From: an uncultured Coriobacteriaceae bacterium
Lineage (GTDB): Bacteria > Actinomycetota > Coriobacteriia > Coriobacteriales > Eggerthellaceae
Assembly (NCBI GenBank): GCA_902767025.1
Contig: CACXFZ010000179.1
Location: 1-11,481, forward strand
Direction: 5' to 3'
DNA length: 11,481 nucleotides
Shown here: in pieces, positions 1-6,790 of the stretch
Numbering within the stretch: the stretch's first letter is position 1
Layout: every line of letters starts with the position of its first letter
The notes under the pieces: model-generated
What the model was told of the DNA's origin: nothing
Seen by the model: only the letters and a program-made list of their open reading frames with translations
Databases searched by the model: none
Translations under genes and position numbers: made by a program

Positions 1-1080
1 ACGAGTGCAAGTGCCTCAAGTGCTGCCGAGGATGATGGCATCCACGTTGTCCTCCTGGAGGTACGGGATGATCTCCTCAGCCATGCGGGCAGCCTCGGAC
101 TCGGTGGTACCGGTGCCAACCGTTGCATAGAAGTAGTTGTGCAGCTTGCCAATCTTGCCTTCCTTTTCGTAGGCACGCATTGCGTCGATCGGCATGATGA
201 CGTTCGGGTTCGCGTCGGCAGCAGCCGGGTCGAAACCAGCATGGATGGTCTTGTAACCGCCAGCCTCGCGGTTAGGCAGCGCGTCCACGCCCGTGATGTC
301 GTAACGGCCCCAGCGAGTAGCCGAAGCGGACTGGATGCGGTCGGGGTTGTCGACCGGCACGATACCGCCCGTGGTAACCATGGCGATGTTTGCCTTGGAC
401 AGGTCGGCCACAGGAGCGGCGGGAGGCACAACATCCTTCTCGGGGATTACGAGCTCGGTCTGATAGGGCTCGCCCTTGATCTTCTTGATCAGCATCTGAA
501 CGCCACGATAGGCAGCCGTGTTCTCGCGCGTGTCCTCGAGGAACTTCTCGATACGACGGCCAGAGGGGAAGTAACCCTCAGCCTCGGGGCCTTCCAGCTC
601 CTCGCCAGCCAGCATCTTGTTGGCGACGCGCATCATGTTCTTCATGTCCTTGCGCATCTGAGCGGCAGCATTGGCGCCATCCATGATGCGGGTGTAACCC
701 TTGTACATCTCAACACCCGGGTTCTCCACGTTCATGGAGGTGAGGGTGGGGACGCCGAAGCGCTCGGCTACCATCTTGCAGACAGCGCCGCAGGCAACGC
801 CGTAACGACCAGCCTGGAAAGCAGGACCAGCGATGAACAGATCCATCTCCTTGCCTTCGAGCATGCCAGCGATGCGGTCGAGGGCCTCCTCAGTGTTGGA
901 ACCCATGAAGTTGTCGCCGCAGATAACGGTATGCGTGATTTCAGCGTCTTCCAGAGCGGCCTGTGCTGCTGCAGCAGGGCCTACCTGGCCTTCGCGGATC
1001 TCCGGCTCGAAATCTGCCGTGTCCTCGCCACCGATGCCGCCAAAGAACTGGTTAACGTAGTAAATGACTTTTTTAGACAT
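1..1080 (-). CDS. grdH: Betaine-type reductase protein B, selenocysteine subunit (partial, runs off window start)
   Basis: This is the substrate-activating selenoprotein subunit of a glycine/sarcosine/betaine reductase, which binds the amine and passes a carboxymethyl group to selenoprotein A (GrdA). The N-terminus carries the family signature NQFFGGIGGE (residues 11-20). The apparent stop TGA at 16-18 is in frame and followed by codons for GTCTR, giving ST-U-GTCTR, the known GrdB/GrdF/GrdH selenocysteine motif. I therefore read it as Sec355, with Cys358 as its U-x-x-C partner. The frame stays open to base 1, so roughly 80 C-terminal residues and the stop are missing. The ATG at 1078-1080 follows a GGAAAGGGGGT ribosome site and lies 15 nt after the grdI stop, implying one operon and possible translational coupling. 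The betaine assignment (grdH rather than grdB or grdF) rests on the BCCT transporter and the Cys-less GrdI next door. Family certain; substrate inferred. Confidence 0.9.
16..18 (-). other. In-frame TGA recoded as selenocysteine in grdH
   Basis: The reverse-strand codon TGA (plus strand TCA at 16-18) interrupts the grdH frame at residue 355. The flanking residues, GST before and GTCTR after, match the invariant Sec context of this protein family, and the frame remains open to the window edge. A complete Sec-insertion machinery lies a few kilobases away. Only 15 nt follow the TGA, so its SECIS hairpin cannot be assessed here. Confidence 0.92.
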
Positions 1081-1095
1081 ATTGGACCCCCTTTC

Positions 1096-2424
1096 CTACC
1101 ACTCGACGATGGTCTTGGTTGCGTAACCAGCAATGTGGTTGCCGCAGAACCAGTTGTTGTTTTCCATGATGATGGAGCCGTCATCGCGGGCAGACTTGCC
1201 CAAGATCTCGTCGTAGCCCCACGAGCCGGACATACCATCGCGATTCATGGCCTCGAGGTTGCCGATGACCTTGGCGCAGGCAGGCAGGTCGGAAAGCTCG
1301 CCCACGTTGCCAGTGGACACGAGAGCGTTGAGCTTCTCGCTGAGCACTACCAGCGGCTGGCCAAAGCCGTCGCGGCCGTTGGACTCGTCGGAGATGCCCA
1401 CCACGGGGATGCCGGCGTCTTCCAGGATAACCATGCAGCGCACGTAGTCGGTGTCGGGGTTGCCGTAGCCTTCCTCGGTAACCAGCGCGTAGTCGGCACC
1501 CAAGCTAAGCGCCATGTTGCGCACCATGATGGCCGAACGCTCCTTCTGGTCCAGAGCAACGTTAAGGTTCGACATGATGACACCCAAGAAGTTGAACTCC
1601 TTGCCGTCCTGAGCGAAGAGCTCCTTCAGGATCGGGAAGTTCTGCATCTCGTAGGTAGCCCACTTCGAAGAGGCAGGCATGAACGAGCCAGAAATCATGG
1701 CGCCGTCGAAGACCTCGGTGGGGCTCACGAAGCTGGGCAGATACTTGTTCATATCCCAGCCGTACCACAGGTCGTTGTAACCCAGGGCTTCCATCTGCGA
1801 CTGCGGCTGCAGGACGGCCACCACGTTGGGCAGGTCGTTCTTCGCAGCATCACGCTTGGTGATGGGGTCGAACTCGTAAACCTCGGTGTCATCGGGCTCG
1901 ATGTCCTTGGCCACCTTGCCCAGCCACTCGGCGAAGCGATGACCAGCCCAGCGCAGAGCATGGTTCATCTTCTGCTGCTCATGGCGCTCGAACTCCTCAT
2001 CGGTGTCGCCCACCAGGCAGATGTTGATGAGCTTAGACCAGTAGGTCTGCTTTGCGCCTTCGCCACCCATGTCGATGACGCCGTCGCCGAAGCTGCCCCA
2101 TTCCTTGCCTACCACGGTGATGCAGCAATCCTTGAATGCCTTCAGTTCGCCGTCGCCGGCAGGAACCAGATCGCCGGTAACGCCGGGGAACAGGCAGCGA
2201 TCATCCATGCGGCAACGGGCCTCGATGGTCTCGATGACGGGCACGATGCGCGTATCATCGCCCGGACGAGCAATCTCGATATCGAGCTCGGTGATGTGGT
2301 CGTCTTCGCCCATCAGGTAGTCGATGGCGCCCTGCTTGTCGATAGTCAGCACGCCGTTTGCAAACGAGTTCTCGGTACCGAGCACCACGTCCTGCACATG
2401 GATATTGCCAATTGTCAGTTTCAT
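1096..2424 (-). CDS. grdI: Betaine-type reductase protein B, GrdE/GrdG/GrdI-family subunit
   Basis: A 442-residue protein of the GrdE/GrdG/GrdI family, the partner of GrdH in substrate-specific protein B. Family hallmarks are the start MKLTIGNIHVQDV, PTEVFDGAMISG (235-246), LGVIMSN (280-286) and EEGYGNPDTD (317-326). In glycine-type GrdE, as I recall the family, the segment after the DGA-xxSG motif reads N-C and the Cys is cleaved to a pyruvoyl cofactor. Here the equivalent is S247-F248 and the second nearby Cys is Ser, so that processing cannot occur. Betaine-type protein B is described as having an uncleaved subunit of about 48 kDa, which fits grdI. The ATG at 2424 has a strong GAAAGGAGA ribosome site at 2432-2440. 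The stop (TAG) is 15 nt before grdH. Family assignment is firm; betaine specificity is inferred from the missing Cys and the transporter. Confidence 0.85.
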   Translation of the reverse strand: MKLTIGNIHVQDVVLGTENSFANGVLTIDKQGAIDYLMGEDDHITELDIEIARPGDDTRIVPVIETIEARCRMDDRCLFPGVTGDLVPAGDGELKAFKDCCITVVGKEWGSFGDGVIDMGGEGAKQTYWSKLINICLVGDTDEEFERHEQQKMNHALRWAGHRFAEWLGKVAKDIEPDDTEVYEFDPITKRDAAKNDLPNVVAVLQPQSQMEALGYNDLWYGWDMNKYLPSFVSPTEVFDGAMISGSFMPASSKWATYEMQNFPILKELFAQDGKEFNFLGVIMSNLNVALDQKERSAIMVRNMALSLGADYALVTEEGYGNPDTDYVRCMVILEDAGIPVVGISDESNGRDGFGQPLVVLSEKLNALVSTGNVGELSDLPACAKVIGNLEAMNRDGMSGSWGYDEILGKSARDDGSIIMENNNWFCGNHIAGYATKTIVEW

Positions 2425-2584
2425 ACGCGTGTCTCCTTTCTAAAACTTCTCTTGTTTGCCGATTCCTACACCTACAGTTGATTCCCTTTCTCTTCGCGCC
2501 TCACTTCTTCTGCAGAAAGGTCCTCTCCTATATTTCTTCCCTGCCCACATAACTGGACAGAGCCGAAAACGAAGCCTTCGACCA

Positions 2585-2614
2585 CCGGGGTACAGGCTTC
2601 TTACTGCACCCCGG
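2585..2614 (-). terminator. Stem-loop downstream of the BCCT gene, possible weak terminator or attenuator
   Basis: On the minus strand an 11-bp stem with one G-T wobble (CCGGGGTGCAG pairing with CTGTACCCCGG) closes an 8-nt loop, 16 nt after the transporter stop codon. No T-run follows immediately; a short TTTT sits about 17 nt further on, after a small CGAA/TTCG hairpin. It may partly terminate or stabilise the transporter mRNA and so set different levels of transporter and reductase. The rest of the 205-nt gap to grdI is strongly purine-rich on the minus strand, and I see no convincing promoter in it. Confidence 0.45.
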
Positions 2615-2629
2615 CGGGAAGTTGCAACG

Positions 2630-4198
2630 CTACGAATCCGCCTTTTGCTCCAGAGCCAAGGGGGAATCGGGGTCGGGGACGAAGTCGGGGTCGCCTACAT
2701 TCGGCGTCTCCTTGTCGCGTCCCAGTGCTTTCACGATCGAGGCCATGGCCGCGAACATGATGATAATGAACGGGAAGGCAGCAGCAATCGAGATGGTTTG
2801 CAGCGGCTTCAAGCCACCTGCGATCAGCAGGCCAATGGCCATCGTCGATTGCACAACGCCCCAGAGCATCTTCTTCGACTTGGAAGGCTCAAGATTGCCC
2901 TTCGAGGACAGCATGCCCAGTACGAAGGTACCGGAGTTGGCCGACGTAACGAAGAAGGTGATGATCAGGACCAGGATGACCACCGAGATGATGGCACCCA
3001 GCGGATAGTGGCTCATGACCGTGAACAGACCGGTTTCAGGAGCAGCCGCGATGGCGCCCAGCGTTTCGGAGTCGATAACGCCGTTCATGCCCAGGGACAG
3101 ACCCATCGAACCGAAGACGGCGAACCAGATGATCGACGCCACGGCAGGAACCAGCACGACGCCAGCGATGAATTCGCGCACGGTGCGGCCCTTGGAGATG
3201 CGGGCAATGAACACGCCCACGAAGGGTGCCCATGCGATCCACCATGCCCAGTAGAAGATGCGCCAGCCGAGCGTCCAGGAGTTGTCACCATAAGCGGTCA
3301 TACCCAGACTAGACTGGAAGAAGGTGCCGAAGTAGTCGCCCAGACCGCCGACCAGGTTGTTCAGCACGTCGATCTTCGGACCAACGATGAAGCAAACCAG
3401 CAGCACGCCCACGGCGATGTACAGGTTCATGTTCGAAATAACACTGATGCCCTTTTCGATACCCAGCACAGCCGTGCCGATGTAGATGACCGAGATGATA
3501 AGGATGATGACGATCTGGATAATAAGCTCGGTAGGAACGCCAAACATGTAGTTCAGGCCGGAGTTGATTTGCAGAACGCCCAGGCCCAGCGAGGTAACCA
3601 CGCCAGCCAGCGTTGCGAACACGGCCAGAATGTCGACCAGCTTGCCCAGCCAGCCCTTGGTGAGCTTCGTGCCAATCAGCGGTTCAAGCGCCGAGCTGAT
3701 AAGCGCCGGCTTACCCTTGCGATACTGGAAATAAGCCAAAGCCAGGCCGATGACCGCATAGTTGGCCCACGGGTGGATGCCCCAGTGCATGAACGATGCG
3801 GACATTGCAAACTGAGCGGCTTCGGGGCTCTCGGGATCGATGCCTGCCATGGGACCCACGAAGTGGGATACCGGCTCGGCAATGCCCCAGAACACCAAAC
3901 CAACGCCCATGCCGCAACCGAACAGCATGGCAAACCAAGTGAGCGTCTTGTACTCGGGCTGTGAATCATCAGGGCCCAACCTGATGCTGCCCCACTTGGA
4001 AGCCATGATAGCGACGGCAAAGATGACGAACGCCAACATGGCAATCAGGTAGAGCCAACCAAAGTCTACCGTCAAGAAAGCAAACACGGCGTTTGATACC
4101 ACCGTGAAGCTCTCGTTGAAGGCAATCGACCAAATGGCGATAACCGCACATAAGACAAGGCCGATAATGAATACTGGGTTCTTGAAATCGTCTTTCAT
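2630..4198 (-). CDS. BCCT-family glycine betaine/carnitine/choline transporter
   Basis: A 522-residue membrane protein with about 12 hydrophobic segments, of the sodium- or proton-coupled betaine-carnitine-choline transporter family. The TM3 motif GMGVG (96-100) resembles the GMGIG of the sodium-coupled betaine carrier BetP. The aromatic binding cage is present: W139, W144 and Y147 in WGIHPWANY, and W317, W319, W320 and W323 in the BCCT signature FYWAWWIAWAPF. Both termini are short, with no long charged tail like the osmosensing C-terminus of BetP, which suggests a catabolic feeder rather than an osmoregulated carrier (inference). The ATG at 4198 follows GAGGGGAG at 4203-4210. It sits upstream of grdI and grdH on the same strand, so it likely imports the substrate of that reductase. 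Family is near certain; the exact substrate (betaine versus carnitine or choline) is not proved by sequence. Confidence 0.93.
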   Translation of the reverse strand: MKDDFKNPVFIIGLVLCAVIAIWSIAFNESFTVVSNAVFAFLTVDFGWLYLIAMLAFVIFAVAIMASKWGSIRLGPDDSQPEYKTLTWFAMLFGCGMGVGLVFWGIAEPVSHFVGPMAGIDPESPEAAQFAMSASFMHWGIHPWANYAVIGLALAYFQYRKGKPALISSALEPLIGTKLTKGWLGKLVDILAVFATLAGVVTSLGLGVLQINSGLNYMFGVPTELIIQIVIILIISVIYIGTAVLGIEKGISVISNMNLYIAVGVLLVCFIVGPKIDVLNNLVGGLGDYFGTFFQSSLGMTAYGDNSWTLGWRIFYWAWWIAWAPFVGVFIARISKGRTVREFIAGVVLVPAVASIIWFAVFGSMGLSLGMNGVIDSETLGAIAAAPETGLFTVMSHYPLGAIISVVILVLIITFFVTSANSGTFVLGMLSSKGNLEPSKSKKMLWGVVQSTMAIGLLIAGGLKPLQTISIAAAFPFIIIMFAAMASIVKALGRDKETPNVGDPDFVPDPDSPLALEQKADS

Positions 4199-4288
4199 AT
4201 TTCTCCCCTCTGTGAACGCGATTACCTAACATGGCCTGTACCGGGTGGCAGAATCACCCTTTGGGGCCTCCCCCTGCTGGTAATGCCT
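4199..4288 (-). promoter_or_regulatory. Structured 5' leader of the BCCT transporter mRNA
   Basis: Transcription from the promoter just upstream would start near 4288, giving a leader of about 90 nt. It can fold into a closed multibranch shape. An outer stem pairs 4279-4283 (TTACC on the minus strand) with 4222-4226 (GGTAA). Inside are the hairpins GGGG-GAGG-CCCC (4263-4274) and GGGTG-7nt-CACCC (4243-4259). The outer stem closes about 12 nt before the ribosome site at 4203-4210. It matches no riboswitch class I recognise; the glycine riboswitch core motifs are absent. A regulatory role is a hypothesis. Confidence 0.4.
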
Positions 4289-4294
4289 ATCACG

Positions 4295-4323
4295 ATTATA
4301 TATTTTGATATGCAACGAAGCAA
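4295..4323 (-). promoter_or_regulatory. Sigma-70 type promoter for the transporter (and probably grdI-grdH)
   Basis: The minus strand shows TTGCTT (4318-4323), 17 nt, then a perfect TATAAT (4295-4300), the best promoter match in the window. It lies in an AT-rich island that contrasts with the surrounding high-GC genes. The expected start is near 4288. Confidence 0.75.
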
Positions 4324-4505
4324 GGAAAAGAGTTGCTTTTTGTTCACTCGCACAATTCCCGTGTGTAACCCCTGTTCGTATGGGAAAAACACCTCGTATT
4401 TGGCCTGTTTTTTTCACTAATCTTATTTTAAATTATTTGTCTGACAGTGCTCAGAGCGAGCTGAAAGGAGCATGCGCCCCCCTCGTTCGGCAAGCGCGAT
4501 AAGCA
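4324..4505. other. AT-rich intergenic stretch upstream of the transporter promoter
   Basis: Together with the leader, promoter and terminator this forms the gene-free stretch 4199-4559. I find no coding signal in it. It contains a poly-T run at about 4408-4414, a very AT-rich block at 4405-4440 that could act as upstream promoter DNA, and a short inverted repeat TTGT-8nt-ACAA at 4340-4355 just upstream of the -35 box, a weak candidate regulator site. No tRNA-Sec or other RNA gene is visible. Confidence 0.4.
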
Positions 4506-4506
4506 G

Positions 4507-4527
4507 AAAAACCGCTGCCTGGCACGG
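4507..4527 (-). terminator. Rho-independent terminator of the sel cluster
   Basis: On the minus strand, 33 nt after the stop of the last sel gene, CCGTGC, a CAG loop and GCAGCGG form a GC-rich stem with one bulged G. It is followed directly by five T residues (plus-strand A run 4507-4511). Position and orientation fit the end of the selB-selA-selD-selD-like transcript. Confidence 0.65.
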
Positions 4528-4559
4528 CGACGGCTTCTCTTCGATTATCTGTATTGGAA

Positions 4560-5621
4560 TTACGAATGAATTGCGATGCGGCCCGGCGAACCGGCATGCA
4601 CTTCGCCTATCCGCGACGGCGCGCGTCCCGTGCCCTGCTCGCATGCGCACGCGAAGGCGTCGGCGTCGTCGGGTGCCACGGCCACCAGCAGGCCGCCACC
4701 CGTGGCAGCGTCGCCCAGAAGCGCCAGGCGCGCATCGGCGCCCTGCACATCGCCCGCATCGTCGACGAATGCGGCGGCCCAGCGCGCGTTTTCCTTCGTC
4801 CGCTCGCTCGCCAGGCCTTGGCAGCACAGGTCCCACACGCCATCGAGCAAGGGAATGCTCCCCCACTGCAACTCGGCCGACGCCTGGCACAGCTCGAGCA
4901 TGTCGTGCAGATGCCCCACCAGGCCGCGCTCGGCCACGAAGCCCGCACCGTGCACCTGCAGGCCGGCATACGCCTCGAAGACCCCCCGGCCCAGCTCGCA
5001 CATGCATTCCACCGCAGGCTGGTAACCCTCTTCGGACAGCGCACCTGTGCGGTAGGCCTCGGTTGCAACGCCCAAACCCAGCGGCTTGGTGTAGAAGAGC
5101 ACGTCGCCCGGGACGATGTTCGCACAGTCGGCGATGTCCCGCGGATGGCCCATGCCGAAGACCGCCAAGCCGTACTTGGGGACGGCGTCGTCAATCGAGT
5201 GGCCGCCTACCACGAACGCACCGGCCTCGGCCACCTTGTCCGATCCGCCGCGCACGACCTGGCCCACCGCGTCCACGCCCCACTTGCACGGAAGCGCCAT
5301 GATGTTGAGAGCCACCACGGGTTTGACGCCCGCCGCGTACAGCCGCGACAGGGCACTTGCCGCCGATATGGCGCCGAAGCGGTACAGGTCGTCGACCACC
5401 GGCGGGAACCAGTCCAGGGCGAACACGGTCGCCTGGTCGTCGTTGATGCGCACGATGGAGCAGTCCTCCCCCTGCGCCAGGCCCTGCACGCCTTCCTGGG
5501 CGAACGCCGCCGGCAGCGCCGAGACGATCGACTCGAATTCGCCGGGCTTCCATTTCGCGGCAGCGCCGTTGGCCGGCGCGGACCGGACGGGCGTGCGAGG
5601 TAGGCGTTTGCGCTCGGACAT
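4560..5621 (-). CDS. Selenophosphate synthetase paralog lacking the catalytic Sec/Cys (probable pseudo-enzyme)
   Basis: A 353-residue full-length SelD/AIRS-family protein, clearly homologous to the SelD encoded 22 nt upstream (shared NDDQA, VVDD, TKPLG and GHLH-ML segments). Read against E. coli SelD, key residues have changed. Catalytic Cys17 is Ala20 in NGAAAKWKPGEF, while the neighbouring Lys is kept (K23). Metal ligand Asp91 is Arg93 (LSRLYAAG) and Asn87 is Ser. Asp227 of the TDVTGFG motif is Phe228 (GAGFVAERG). DPQTSGG is degraded to DAATGGG. Asp51 and Asp68 equivalents remain (D53, D70), as does GGHSIDD (139-145). The start at 5621 is chosen because AGGAGGG lies 6 nt upstream (5628-5634) and it clears the previous stop; an in-frame ATG at 5702 lies inside the upstream gene. 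Selenophosphate synthesis is unlikely. A regulatory, heterodimer or carrier role is possible but unproved. Confidence 0.88.
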   Translation of the reverse strand: MSERKRLPRTPVRSAPANGAAAKWKPGEFESIVSALPAAFAQEGVQGLAQGEDCSIVRINDDQATVFALDWFPPVVDDLYRFGAISAASALSRLYAAGVKPVVALNIMALPCKWGVDAVGQVVRGGSDKVAEAGAFVVGGHSIDDAVPKYGLAVFGMGHPRDIADCANIVPGDVLFYTKPLGLGVATEAYRTGALSEEGYQPAVECMCELGRGVFEAYAGLQVHGAGFVAERGLVGHLHDMLELCQASAELQWGSIPLLDGVWDLCCQGLASERTKENARWAAAFVDDAGDVQGADARLALLGDAATGGGLLVAVAPDDADAFACACEQGTGRAPSRIGEVHAGSPGRIAIHS

Positions 5622-5643
5622 GCGGTACCCTCCTGATAGCGTG

Positions 5644-6747
5644 CTAGCGAATGAATATCCTACCCGCGGGGCCGTCGACCACTTCCGCCACCAGGGCGGC
5701 ATCGCGGCCCGACAGCTCCCTGAACCTGCGCAGGTAGTCGTCGGCCTGATCCGCCGGCAAGGCGATCAGCAGCCCGCCGCTTGTTTGGGGGTCGCAGAGC
5801 ACCCCCATGCGGTCGTCGTAGGTGACGTCGTCCATCGTGCCCTTCGCCACGAAGCTGCGCGCCCATTCGATCACGTCGAAGACCTTGCCGGGGCGGCATC
5901 CTTCCTGAGAGTACCGATAGACGCCGTCGAACAGCGGCAACCTGTCCCATCGCAGGATCGCCGACGCGCCGCTGGATTCCAGCATCTCGTGCAGATGGCC
6001 CGCCAGGCCGAACCCGGTCACGTCGGTGACCGCATGCGCGTCCAGCCCCTCGAAAGCCTCGGCCGCCTGCTTGTTCAGCTCCTTCATCGACGCGATCACC
6101 GGCCGCATCGTTTCGGCCGTCTCGAACCCGGCTAGAAACGCCGAGTGCATGATGCCCATGCCCAGCGGCTTCGTGTAGACGAGCACGTCGCCGACCTGGG
6201 CGCCCTCGTTGCGCTTCACCTGGTCGGGATGGGCCACCCCCAGCACCGCCATGCCGTACTTGGGCTCGTCGTCTTCCACGATGTGGCCGCCCACCACGAA
6301 GGCGTTGCAGGCGGCGATCTGGTCGGAACCGCCGCGGATGACCTCGTCGGCCACTTCCTGCCCCAGCTGTTGCGGGAAGGCCAGGATGTTCAGCGCGGCC
6401 AGGGGCTTGGCCCCCATGGCGTACACGTCGGATATGGCGTTGGCCGCCGCCACCGCCCCGAATTCGTACGGGTCGTCGACCACGGGCGTGAAGAAGTCGA
6501 GCGTGAGCACGACCGCCTGGTCGTCGTTGACGCGAAAAACCGCGCAGTCGTCGCTGGTGTCGAACCCCAGCATCAGCTCCGGGTCGACTGCGGGCGCTAT
6601 GTTGCTCAGTATTTCCTTGAGGTCCCCCGGACCCCACTTGGCGGCTCAACCGCCGCTGGTCGTGGTGCGCGTCAGATGGACCACGCCCCGCTCGTCCACG
6701 ACGGGGGGCTTCGCGGGAGAGCCCGTGCTCTTGCTGGCTGCGCTCAT
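5644..6747 (-). CDS. selD: Selenide, water dikinase (selenophosphate synthetase), selenoprotein form
   Basis: SelD makes selenophosphate from ATP and selenide, the selenium donor for SelA. The conventional open frame begins only at an internal ATG (6573) and lacks the catalytic N-terminus. Reading through the in-frame TGA at 6646-6648 extends it to the ATG at 6745-6747, which has a GAGGAG ribosome site at 6753-6758, five nt away. The extension encodes SGG-U-AAKW, with Sec34 exactly where E. coli SelD has Cys17 and Lys37 at the Lys20 position. The full protein is then 367 residues, a normal SelD length. Metal and nucleotide residues are intact: D66-D67, D84, N103, D107 (AISDVYAMG), D242 (TDVTGFG) and CDPQTSGG. 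It sits 43 nt downstream of selA and 22 nt upstream of the degenerate paralog. Because SelD is a selenoprotein, its own synthesis depends on the pathway it feeds. Confidence 0.95.
6619..6648 (-). promoter_or_regulatory. Sec codon and bacterial SECIS-like hairpin in selD
   Basis: The TGA at 6646-6648 is followed on the minus strand by a 7-bp stem, GGGGTCC (6629-6635) with GGACCTC (6619-6625) including one G-T wobble, closed by a GGG loop at 6626-6628. The loop begins 18 nt after the TGA and its first bases are G, which agrees with the published general pattern for bacterial SECIS elements (upper stem, small loop with an early G, 16-37 nt from the UGA). Being inside the coding region, it would bind SelB. 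Confidence 0.7.
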
Positions 6748-6790
6748 GCTCGCTCCTCTGCTTCCGGCTACCACGGCCTGCGACCGGGAT

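Noticed and set aside
139..2481. Very long plus-strand open frame (780 codons) antisense to grdH and grdI
   Set aside because: It mirrors two well-recognised genes and has no recognisable domains. Long antisense frames are expected from the codon bias of high-GC genes. Similar shadows lie at 2456-3964, 6209-8341 and 8546-10453.
4222..4283. tRNA gene, because the transporter leader folds in a cloverleaf-like way
   Set aside because: It is too short, has no T-loop GTTCGA-type sequence or CCA-proximal acceptor pattern, and lies between a promoter and a ribosome site.
4423..5007. Minus-strand frame of 194 codons over the end of the selD-like gene
   Set aside because: It is an Arg/Ala/Gly-rich shadow frame overlapping a recognised gene and its terminator.
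5622..5702. N-terminal extension of the selD-like gene to an ATG at 5702
   Set aside because: It would overlap the upstream selD by about 59 nt and lacks a ribosome site, whereas the ATG at 5621 has AGGAGGG at ideal spacing.
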